Assembly: GCF_000764205.1 (NCBI RefSeq)
Contig: NZ_JQDZ01000053.1
Location: forward strand, 1-64,000
Direction: 5' to 3'
Origin: Thalassotalea sp. ND16A
Lineage (GTDB): Bacteria > Pseudomonadota > Gammaproteobacteria > Enterobacterales > Alteromonadaceae
DNA: 64,000 nucleotides
The stretch's first letter is position 1. The number at the start of each line of letters is the position of its first letter. The translations under genes were made by a program, and so were the position numbers. The notes below the pieces were generated by a model, which worked only from the letters and a program-made list of their open reading frames with translations, was not told where the DNA came from and did no database searches. Shown here piece after piece: positions 15,596-24,100 of this stretch.

Positions 15596-17834
15596 CATTA
15601 GCCCCTTCGTCGTATTCATTTGCGGGTTCTGCATCTGAGCTTATTGGTTGCCTGAGTTCGTCAATGTGTTGTTGATTAATGAACACTTCGTCATTCAATT
15701 GGACAATTGCGGTTTTCGCTTTCTCCAGATAAGTCGCTAAACCATGGCGTTGCTCGGCCAAAGACTGCGCTAAACTGGTTTGCAAGTTGCTCAATAACCG
15801 CTGCTGCAAGCTGCTGGCAACCGCCAATTTATTGGCAACGTTATACTGCATATCGGTCACCGGAGATAGCCCCAACTGTTGCGATTGCTGCAGCTTTAGC
15901 GCGGCATTATTGGCGAATAATTTAGCACGCTGGCCATCATTATCTAAATAGTAATCACCAATTTGCCATAACAATAGGCCAGCAAGTCGGTCTAAGCGGG
16001 CTTTTAAAGCCGGGTAGTTGTCATGTTGTTGCTGCTCGGCTAGTTTGCGGCTTAACCTCTGGTACTGTGAATATGAATGCTGTAATTGCTGTCGCTGGCC
16101 CAAAACCGGGTCGGCTTTAAACAATTTGCCAACCATGACGGATGCCAGTTGATTCAATTTGGCATTACTGGCCTGGTAGTTACTCGCTAACTCTGCCAAT
16201 TGCGCTGCGCGCAACTGGCTTTCGTCTGCCTGGCTCAATGGCGAGGTTGCCGTAAATGTTGCCGTCGTTACTGCAGTTACTGAAGTTTCGCGGGTAGCAG
16301 CCGGTGGCTTTTCACCATAAAATTTATCCGCCAGTTGCGTCAGTTGCTGTTGCCAGTCATTAAGCAGAGTGATGCTGGCATTGACACTGTTTAAATCGTC
16401 AAGCTGTTGCTGAAATTCATTACTGGCAACCACCGCAAAGGTGTTAATGGTTGGCGGTAACACTAATCCAACCTGTTCGCCGATAAGATTGCCAGGCGAA
16501 GGTTTGCTTAACCCAGCCGTTGTGGTTGTTACTTTAGCTTTTACTGGCTGTAACAAAGACAAAATATAATCGTTGCTTGCGTTGCTCACGCTCTGGGTAT
16601 CGTCAATGCCATCTTCATTACCCGCTGGGCTGCCATAAATGTTTGCCAACTCTGCAGTGAGCAATTGTTGCTGCTGGTTAAATTTAGTAATGGCCAGATG
16701 ATACGCGGCATAGGCGCTTTTACTGTCGTGCAATTGCTGATACGCATAACCAATAGCAAGATACGCTTCAAGGACATAAGGGGTAAGCAGCTCGTGGCTG
16801 CTCAATTGTTGCCATACCATCAGCGCGGTTTGATAATCATCGCTATTGGCCGCTGCCCAGCCGTAACCCAGCATTGCCGCTTCACTGTCAATGCCGTCTA
16901 ATCTGACCCGTTTAAAGGCGTCAATGGCCTGGCGATTTTGGCCTTGTTCAAGCGATAAATACGCGAGGGCCAAATTGGCTCTATCCAGCAAGGCTTCAAG
17001 TTCGTCGGTAATGACGATTTCAATAACCGCTTGTTCTTCATCGCCATCGGCTTTGCTTCGCACTGGCGGCTGGATCTGCGTCACCTTGGCTAAGGCGCTT
17101 ATTGCTTGTTCGGTTTGTTCATTGGCAATTAACAGCATTGCCTGATTAAAGGCTAAATAACGGTGGTATACCGAGGCCGCGCCGATCTGTTGCTGTGCAG
17201 CACTGGCGCCATTAATGTCACCAAATTTTAACAACAATTGTGCGTTTAAAAAATGATAATCGTCTTGATGTTGTGCGGCTAAATGATTGCCCATTAGCGC
17301 AAGCGCTTGTTTGGCTTGTTGGTAGTGCTGTTTTTTATACAGCGCTTTGGCAAAGCTTAAATAGACCAAATCGCGGTACGGCAAGTTACCACTGACGTTC
17401 GCTTGTTGTAGCTGCTCCTGCGAAAATATATCGTCGGCGGCCATATCCATTTGAAAATGCAATTGCAGGCCGGCTTTGAATAGCTCGCTGTTACCGCTAA
17501 GATCAACAATGGCTTTTTTGTGATTTATTGCCAGCTGCGTTAACGCAGCAAAGTTGTTGCCCTGGTAATATTGATAGATGGCCATGCCTTTGCTGACGCG
17601 GACAAGGTTTTCTGCAGTCGCAGCCTTGTTAGTTTCAGCGCTAAGGGCATTGGTTTTAGCAAAGGCGGTCGTTAACGGCGACAACGTGCTCACCGCTAAA
17701 CAGGCAACAAAGCCAACAGTTAACATGCCACTTTTACTTAAGTTGGTACCTATACTGCTGCCGATACCGGCCCTGTTTGTTTGCTTAACAGGCTGGCTTG
17801 TCTGTGCTTGTCTCATCGCAACTCTCATCCGCAT
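15585..17834 (-). CDS. Large periplasmic TPR-like protein
   Basis: A 749-residue protein with an N-terminal hydrophobic segment (about residues 37-58, ending T-T-A-F-A) reading as a signal peptide. The mature part is mostly helical, Gln/Ala/Leu-rich, with tetratricopeptide-like units such as F-A-K-A-L-Y-K-K-Q-H-Y-Q-Q-A-K-Q-A-L and Y-L-S-L-E-Q-G-Q-N-R-Q-A. A C-terminal coiled-coil region (about 560-700) follows. It overlaps the upstream gene by 1 bp and the downstream lipoprotein gene by 11 bp. A structural role in the same envelope complex is inferred. Confidence 0.72.
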   Translation of the reverse strand: MRMRVAMRQAQTSQPVKQTNRAGIGSSIGTNLSKSGMLTVGFVACLAVSTLSPLTTAFAKTNALSAETNKAATAENLVRVSKGMAIYQYYQGNNFAALTQLAINHKKAIVDLSGNSELFKAGLQLHFQMDMAADDIFSQEQLQQANVSGNLPYRDLVYLSFAKALYKKQHYQQAKQALALMGNHLAAQHQDDYHFLNAQLLLKFGDINGASAAQQQIGAASVYHRYLAFNQAMLLIANEQTEQAISALAKVTQIQPPVRSKADGDEEQAVIEIVITDELEALLDRANLALAYLSLEQGQNRQAIDAFKRVRLDGIDSEAAMLGYGWAAANSDDYQTALMVWQQLSSHELLTPYVLEAYLAIGYAYQQLHDSKSAYAAYHLAITKFNQQQQLLTAELANIYGSPAGNEDGIDDTQSVSNASNDYILSLLQPVKAKVTTTTAGLSKPSPGNLIGEQVGLVLPPTINTFAVVASNEFQQQLDDLNSVNASITLLNDWQQQLTQLADKFYGEKPPAATRETSVTAVTTATFTATSPLSQADESQLRAAQLAELASNYQASNAKLNQLASVMVGKLFKADPVLGQRQQLQHSYSQYQRLSRKLAEQQQHDNYPALKARLDRLAGLLLWQIGDYYLDNDGQRAKLFANNAALKLQQSQQLGLSPVTDMQYNVANKLAVASSLQQRLLSNLQTSLAQSLAEQRHGLATYLEKAKTAIVQLNDEVFINQQHIDELRQPISSDAEPANEYDEGANDES

Positions 17835-18367
17835 TACAGCTCTACAGCAACAAACTGGGGTTGCAAGGCGGTAGCGTTATAGCCTATTTTTAACTCTAGC
17901 GCATTGGCCGCGCTGGTTTTGTGCACCGTTGTGCTCAACCCGCGTTTTAACTTATTGCCCTGGCTGTCGGTGCCGCTAAAGAACGCGGTAACCACATGTT
18001 CGCCAACATCGATTTCGCCCATAAACATGCGATCAATACCACCGCGCTGCAGGGCATCTATCTGAATGTCATCATACTGGCTGGTCGCCACGTTTTCGCC
18101 ATCAATGACTAACTTAACTGCACTAAGGGTAAAACTGTTGCCCGCATCTATCGATACATACACCGCCAGCTGTTCAGTTTGCGGGTATAGCATTTGCTCT
18201 TCCAGCAACTGCAACTCGCTGGCAATATCCACCACATCGGCTTTTAACTGTTGTAATTGTTGCTCGACATTTTCCGCCGCCGCAGCGCTGATGGAAAAAG
18301 TGCTGATGGAAAAAAGCGCCATCCAAAAGGTGGCAAGGGTAGAGTTGGCCTTCATAAGTTGTTTCAT
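17834..18367 (-). CDS. Periplasmic protein of unknown function in the TolQR/TPR operon
   Basis: A 177-residue protein with a signal peptide (cut near S-A-A-A-A-E, about residue 30), a short coiled coil (Q-Q-L-Q-Q-L-K-A-D-V-V-D-I-A-S-E-L) and a C-terminal beta-rich domain (A-V-Y-V-S-I-D-A-G, then V-K-L-V-I-D-G-E-N-V-A and G-E-H-V-V-T-A-F-F-S-G). The beta part resembles Ig-like or PEGA-like folds. The stop overlaps the next start by one base. No certain family assignment. Confidence 0.65.
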   Translation of the reverse strand: MKQLMKANSTLATFWMALFSISTFSISAAAAENVEQQLQQLKADVVDIASELQLLEEQMLYPQTEQLAVYVSIDAGNSFTLSAVKLVIDGENVATSQYDDIQIDALQRGGIDRMFMGEIDVGEHVVTAFFSGTDSQGNKLKRGLSTTVHKTSAANALELKIGYNATALQPQFVAVEL

Positions 18368-18394
18368 GCAATTACCTGTTAATTCAATTAGGGC

Positions 18395-18973
18395 TTAGAA
18401 AAAATACGCAACACCGGCGTTTGCTTCGGTATCTATCGCCCACTCATCATCATTGCCAAATTCATGATGAACATGACCACGTAAATCAAACCGTAGCGAA
18501 AAAGAGTCCGTAATCATTAACCGGTAACCGGCACCGGCAACGACGCTATTTAAGCTGCTGCCTTCAATTTCTATGTCACCAATACCGGCAACGAAAAATA
18601 TTGATGACTTGGCACTAAGGTTTGAGGCAATAAAGGTATTTTGATGAACGTTATAGCCGAGTACGCCATTGAAATATTTTACTGCAGGAGTGTGGTTAGT
18701 CTCTGAATAAGAAAGCTCGGCAAAAAAATTCTCATTTAAATGGTAGGCAAAACGGCCGCCGGTTACCGCATTACTGCTGCCGGTATCTAAATTTACTGCA
18801 CCGGCAAAAACGCCAATTTCCCAATCGGCCGAATGCAAATCAACGTCTATCGCTTGCCGGGCAATTACCGGCTCAATAATATCGGTTTCACTGCCTTGTG
18901 TTGCTGCTACGCCACCTTGACTAAAAGCCAGCATAGCCGCCAACAAACACACTTTAGATTTCACATTCACCAC
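18395..18973 (-). CDS. Small outer-membrane beta-barrel protein
   Basis: A 192-residue protein with a signal peptide (cut after G-G-V-A-A, about residue 24) and alternating hydrophobic strands ending in Phe (V-A-Y-F-F), the usual C-terminal signal of outer-membrane barrels. The motif D-W-E-I-G-V-F-A-G near residue 50 starts the barrel, which probably has eight strands. It lies 27 bp before the next gene of the operon. It may be the outer-membrane anchor for the TPR/TonB-like machinery. Confidence 0.72.
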   Translation of the reverse strand: MVNVKSKVCLLAAMLAFSQGGVAATQGSETDIIEPVIARQAIDVDLHSADWEIGVFAGAVNLDTGSSNAVTGGRFAYHLNENFFAELSYSETNHTPAVKYFNGVLGYNVHQNTFIASNLSAKSSIFFVAGIGDIEIEGSSLNSVVAGAGYRLMITDSFSLRFDLRGHVHHEFGNDDEWAIDTEANAGVAYFF

Positions 18974-19103
18974 GTATAGCTCCTTTGTTGCCTATTTCAG
19001 GCGATAATTTATTCTTATTCTTGAGTGTCTGCTTACTGCCAACACTGATAATTTACACTCGTATTTCACTTCGCTATTAAAAGCATTTTGACTGACGCCT
19101 AGC

Positions 19104-19451
19104 TCAGCCAAATTTAGCTAATATACCGGCAAGGCCAGCAGGGGTAATCACCACTTTATTGCCGTCAACGTCCAGAGTATTGGCCATATCGGCAAAACTT
19201 ATCCAACCGGCGGTGCCGTCGCTACTAATAATTTTAAAATAACCGGTACGACGAGACTCAACCGTTATCCATTCGCCTTGTTCGGCAACATAAAATATTG
19301 GCTGCTCAGCACTGGGGCCGGTATGCATGTTTATAAATGCAGTGGCAACCTGTACCTTGGGATTGCTTTCGGCACTAACCGAAAAAGCCATTGATAAAAG
19401 ACAAATAGCGGTTAATAACGAAGATTTAAAAAATTGCAGTAATAAATGCAT
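19104..19451 (-). CDS. Secreted SH3-domain protein
   Basis: A 115-residue protein with a signal peptide (cut after F-S-V-S-A, about residue 27) and one bacterial SH3-like domain (about 32-90), marked by I-N-M-H-T-G-P-S, W-I-T-V-E-S-R-R-T-G-Y-F-K-I and G-W-I-S. Such domains bind peptidoglycan or peptides in the envelope. It lies 130 bp upstream of the barrel gene and probably begins the operon that runs to 8236, or forms a unit of its own. Confidence 0.75.
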   Translation of the reverse strand: MHLLLQFFKSSLLTAICLLSMAFSVSAESNPKVQVATAFINMHTGPSAEQPIFYVAEQGEWITVESRRTGYFKIISSDGTAGWISFADMANTLDVDGNKVVITPAGLAGILAKFG

Positions 19452-19869
19452 AGGATGTTAGCGCCTTTAGTTATTATTTTAGTTTTTACCCGGGCAAAAA
19501 ACCGGTTAGCTAAGCAGAGGTTCTTGCGGTTAATTTCTAAATGAATACTTCAATTCAAGCATAGCTTTGTCAATCTGTCGAATACACAAGCTAATAGAAA
19601 GTTAACAGAGCGCTAAAACTAGCACCTTTTTAAACGTTAAAACAGTAAAAAGCCGCTAATTAATAATCTTTTTCGAATACATAACAATTCGGTTACATAC
19701 CGTTAACAAAATCGCACATTCCTTTAGGGTATTGACGTAGCGAGCTTTTCAATTATTTTTTAGTTAGCAATTTACAACCATTATTAGTTCAAATTCGGCA
19801 GAATATTAAAAAACGGTTACGGTTTAGTTACTTAGCAAGAAATAACTTGATTGATCAATTTTTTGTCCT
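19452..19869. other. Non-coding AT-rich region, probable promoter region of the envelope operon
   Basis: About 420 bp without a convincing gene, AT-rich and rich in short runs such as GGTTACGGTTTAGTTAC. It probably holds the promoter of the SH3/TolQR/TPR operon, but no single promoter can be picked with confidence. Confidence 0.4.
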
Positions 19870-19965
19870 GGTTGGCGGGACTTCAGTCTCGCGTTAGGGC
19901 GGAGTTAGCCCTGATTTTGGTTACCGCTTTGCGCTAATTACGCGAGGTTGGAAACCCCGCCAACC
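19870..19965 (+). repeat. Family R copy
   Basis: A full copy with both 10-bp arms. The inner TTACCGC-TTT-GCGCTAA hairpin carries one mismatch compared with the consensus. It lies 227 bp beyond the stop of the PIN toxin gene. The stretch 19966-20191 shows no gene. Confidence 0.9.
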
Positions 19966-20191
19966 ATAGGGTAACCGGGCATGGGAAGATTGCAAAATAT
20001 ACTGTCCAGTAAGGACTTGCGCTAAGTTTTGCTGAGCTTATATAATAACGTACTGAACTATCTTTTCCCATCCTTCGACGCCAGCAATAACAGCAAAAAC
20101 GGCAAGAAACAGAATCTCTGACAAGGTATGTTCAACGTTCCATTTTGTCTTGGATCATTAATAATTGAATTCTGCTCAGTATTTTTTTGGA

Positions 20192-20605
20192 CTATGTCGC
20201 TAAAGCGGCTATTAATTCATGTGGTTGATAGATGTTTATTTTAGCGGTTTTAAAGTCTTTTACATTACGAGTAACGATACCATTGGCATTAACATGTAAT
20301 GCCGAGTTATAAATAATAGCATCGTCAAAATCAGTAAAATTCGAGGTTAAAGAATCTTGAATAGTAATTCGATTTACTGGGGCTATTTCAAACATTTCCA
20401 ATAGCAAGCCAATATTTTTAACAGCAAACTTTTTATCTTTATGGCGTTGTAATAAATACGCTATGGTTGATATTGAATTTGCGCATATGTAGCCATTAAT
20501 CGTAGACTCTTCAACGGCATTAAAAAGTTGAACGGCATTATCTACAAAATTACTGCGCTGCTGCAACACATCAAGAAGAACATTTGTATCAAATAAAATA
20601 TTCAT
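20192..20605 (-). CDS. PIN-domain (VapC-like) ribonuclease toxin
   Basis: A 137-residue PIN domain. Acidic metal-binding residues are visible: Asp6 in I-L-F-D-T-N, Asp92 and Asp94/95 in T-D-F-D-D-A-I-I-Y, and Asp117 in T-R-N-V-K-D-F. The last motif is typical of the PIN_3 subgroup. Such toxins cut tRNA or rRNA with Mg2+. The ATG overlaps the antitoxin stop by 4 bp. The catalytic set looks complete, so it is probably active. Confidence 0.85.
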   Translation of the reverse strand: MNILFDTNVLLDVLQQRSNFVDNAVQLFNAVEESTINGYICANSISTIAYLLQRHKDKKFAVKNIGLLLEMFEIAPVNRITIQDSLTSNFTDFDDAIIYNSALHVNANGIVTRNVKDFKTAKINIYQPHELIAALAT

Positions 20606-20847
20606 TTGTATTTACTTTGCAAATACTCTTTATAATCGTTTTCATCAATATTCGACGTAGCCATGCAGCCTAACAACTTTTCAGTTACTGGTTTTGCTTT
20701 CACTTTACGGTTATCGGTTGACGTAGACGAGATAACGGTAAAAAACTCTGCCACAATTTGAGAAACTGACTTGCCATTTGCCTTGGCATAACTTTTAGCT
20801 TGTTGGATAAGTGTTTCTTCTACACTCAAGGTTAATTTTGTTTGCAT
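20602..20847 (-). CDS. Antitoxin of the PIN toxin, ribbon-helix-helix-like
   Basis: About 81 residues from the ATG at 20847, which is preferred over an in-frame start 69 bases upstream because GGAGG lies just before it. The N-terminus (M-Q-T-K-L-T-L-S-V-E, then A-K-S-Y-A-K-A-N-G-K-S-V-S-Q-I-V) matches the DUF6364-like ribbon-helix-helix antitoxins found with PIN toxins. The C-terminal half would bind the toxin. Translationally coupled to the toxin gene. Confidence 0.8.
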   Translation of the reverse strand: MQTKLTLSVEETLIQQAKSYAKANGKSVSQIVAEFFTVISSTSTDNRKVKAKPVTEKLLGCMATSNIDENDYKEYLQSKYK

Positions 20848-20863
20848 TACTGCCTCCCTCCAA

Positions 20864-20900
20864 TCAATATACGTACCCATTAAATATAAGTATACGTATA
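20864..20900 (-). promoter_or_regulatory. Probable operator of the PIN toxin-antitoxin operon
   Basis: The perfect palindrome TATACGTATA lies at 20891-20900 and a related TATACGTA at about 20867-20874, both within 55 bp upstream of the antitoxin ATG. Paired sites of this kind suit autoregulation by a ribbon-helix-helix antitoxin. Confidence 0.5.
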
Positions 20901-20992
20901 AGTTGTGCAGTGTCAAACCAATGCTCGATTTTCGGCTTAGGAACCAGGAACATGACTGCTTCTTGCTCCTTCTCTGGGTAACCTGGAAGTTG

Positions 20993-21139
20993 GGTTGGCG
21001 GGACTTCAGTCTCGCGTAAGGGCGTGGGGCGTGGTTAGCCCTGTTTTATTTTTGCTTTTGTTACCGCGTTGCGGTAATTACGCGAGGTTGAAACCCCGCC
21101 AACCGAGTAGCTCTTGGTTGGCGGGGTTTCAACCTCGCG
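20993..21139 (+). repeat. Family R copy plus inverted half copy forming a 24-bp perfect hairpin
   Basis: A full copy (20993-21104) with an enlarged middle. Its right arm (21081-21104) faces an exact reverse complement at 21116-21139, 11 bp away, making a 24-bp perfect stem six bases beyond the stop of the giant surface-protein gene. This is the only inverted copy in the window. It may serve as the 3' end structure of that transcript. Confidence 0.9.
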
Positions 21140-21145
21140 TTCGGG

Positions 21146-24100
21146 TTAGTCGCCGAAGAGGGTTTTGAAGGTTTCCTGGTCGGCTTTAATTCTAAAACGC
21201 AGGAAGGCGCCTTTGGCAGTGTATTCGCTGCCGCTGAAATCGTCGTCTTCAAAACCGTCGATGTTAAAGCCTACACTTACCCATACGTTTTTCTCCGGGC
21301 TGTAGCCTATGGATGCGCCATAAGAGTAATCGACTATATCGGCATCCCAGGAATGAAGCATGTTGGCGTGTACACCAAAGTCCCACTGGGGGCTGAGATT
21401 GTGACGAATCTCGGTACCAATTAAGTCGGTAAAGCCGTCGTATTCTTCCTCATCGATGGTTTCTAATACGTACTTAAAGCTGTATTGCAGCGCTATTTGG
21501 GTGTCGTTATCGAGCAAATAGTTAACGTTGGTATTGTTGATCAAGCGACGACTTTTTAAGCGGTTAAATTCCGTTTCGTCTTCGTCATATTTAATTTCCA
21601 GCCGATCAAGCACTATCCAACGACTGACAATAGGACGGTAGGCGAAAGCTAAGCTGATGCTACTGGTTAAGCTGTTATTATCGTCGATGTTTGAATCTAA
21701 AGTCATTAGCTCAACTTTACCTGCCAGTACAATACCTTCGGCTAAATCGTGCACGGTTGAGCTGAGCAAATTCCACTTATCGTCCATGTCACTGGTGCGG
21801 TATTCTAATAAGCTGTCCCAGCCCCAGGCGTCCTGATTGTAATTGGCCCCCAGAGATACCGCAGTAAAGTCTTCCGAATTGATATTATCTTGATTAAAGT
21901 CGGTTTCATCATCCGGACTCTCTTGGGTGTTAGCCGGGGTGTTCGCCGCTTTGCTGTCATCACTTAGTAATTGCGCACGGTCTAAACCAAAATTTACGTC
22001 CCAGCTCGGCGATAACTCAATCGTTTGGAATAAACCATAATTGGCAAACACCCGGTCGCCATTTTCGCTTTGATCTTGTTGCAGGCTACTGCCTATGTTC
22101 ATCCCGGTCCACGGTCTTGCCGTTACCCCTAACAATGTCATTTGCTCATTACCTTCATCGCCCTGGGCAAACTCCTGGTCGGCATTTAAGGTAATGGCGT
22201 CGGTGATATCATAATCGGCGCCAACACGAATGCGCGTTGGGTAATCCTGGTTTTCATCATCAGAGAAGGTATTCTCAAAATCTGTGGTTAGCGTTAAGTC
22301 GTTATCGAAGAAGTTTTGTCGGGTACCTAGAATGATTTGATCAGATTTCTGCTCTTGCTGGCTACTGGCGCCACCACTGTCTTTGGCCGTGCGCAAGCCG
22401 GCATAGTAATTAGAATCTTTCTCATCGTATTCAATGCGGGTTTCGGCCACATCTCGCTTGCGGGTGGTGGCTAAGTCTTTTTGCTGGAACAGTTCTACCT
22501 CAAGCTCCCACTCGTCGGTAAAGTTGTAACGACCTTGTGTGCCCACTTTGCGCATCGCTTCTTCGCTTTCGCTTTGCTGGCCCAAACCAAAGTTTGCGCG
22601 CTGCTCGCGCACATAGACTTTGCCGTCTAATTGCTCGCCCTGGTGTTCCACTTCAACAATATAGGCTTCACCACTGTGCTCCTCCCCTTCAAAGTCGGTA
22701 TCGCTGCTGGCCACTTCGGCGCTAATGCGCACTTGCTCGCTCAGGTTATATTTAACATCGACACCGGTTAAGGTACCGCTGCGGCCAGAATCGCCTTCGG
22801 AGATATGAGTAATGCCCACTTCGCCGGCCTCGGCTTCACCATTGAAGCCCGGCAGAATAATGCCCACTCGACCACCGGCGACTAAATCGTCCTTGCCGGT
22901 ATCACTTTCGGTTTCATACTCGGCGACGATGTAAATCGGGTTGTTTTCTCTGTCGCGACTAAAAATTGGCTGTTTAAAGAATAACGTACCGGCGACGTAG
23001 TCGATGTTGTAGTCAACAAAGCGCGACAATTGTCGCTCTTCAATAATTTCCTGGCTTTGGAAACGGTCACGGGTTTCTATGGTGATGGTTTCAGAGTTAA
23101 CTAAGACATCGTTATTGCTTAAGTAATACAGGCCGGAAACCCCTTCGCCTTGTATTTCATCGCGCACAAAGGCTTGTTCGGTTTCGGCAGCAAACATGGT
23201 GACATTGTAATGCTCACCATTATATTCGGCCTTAACCCCGGTTAAGTTACGGTTGTAACTGGTCAGCTCTGCCGCACTTAAGCCGGTGTTAAAATCACCA
23301 AATAAGGCGTAGTACTGATCTTTTTCAATACGTAAGTACAACTTCTTTCGACTCGCCGCATCGTGTTCCTGAGTAGACGCATCACCATATAAAGTATAAT
23401 AAGCGCCCGGGGTAATGGTTTGATTTAAGATCTCTTCGTCTTCACGCTTGGTGGTGTCATACGCCATGGTTAATAACCAATCGCCTTTGACTTTACCTTT
23501 GGCGTAAAACTTCACTTGTCCGTCCTGGTACAAGTCGTTTTCAAAATCATTCGCCGTTAATGCTTGTTGATTGCCAGTTAAATGGTTGTAGCCAAGGGTT
23601 CCTTCGGCAAAACCGACCAAGATCCAGTCGCGCAAATGCGGTTTCACGTAAAATTTAATTTTTTCAGAGACTTTGTCATCGTAAATGATTTCGGCGTTGT
23701 ACATACCCGCCTTGGCGACCGGGTTAAATAATACGGTGCCATCTGGCGACATGGTAATTTGATCGGTTTTCTTCTCCAGCACGGCCCTATCGTACTCGCT
23801 TTCATACGGGCTTAACTCGGAATTTTCCAGAGTTAATTTCACTTCGGCCGGAATGTGGTTGCCCTGGTTATCGAGTAAGCCCAACTGAATTTTTACTGGC
23901 GTTTTGCCATCGGCAAAGTTGCCATCGCTGGCTAGCAAGCGCACTTTTTGCACTTCACCGGTACGAATTACGGTTATTTCTTCAGTAAAACGGGCATTGC
24001 CAAATGGGCCCATACCTTGCAGTTTTACCGTATGTTCACCCTGTTCACCAATTTCTACGCCAATGTAGTTATAGCTGGTAATGCCATTTTCACTGTCGAC

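Noticed and set aside
3477-21104. R repeats as integron attC sites
   Set aside because: The cassette-like layout is suggestive, but the canonical core GTTRRRY / RYYYAAC pair is not found at the arm ends and no integron integrase is in the window. Kept only as an analogy.
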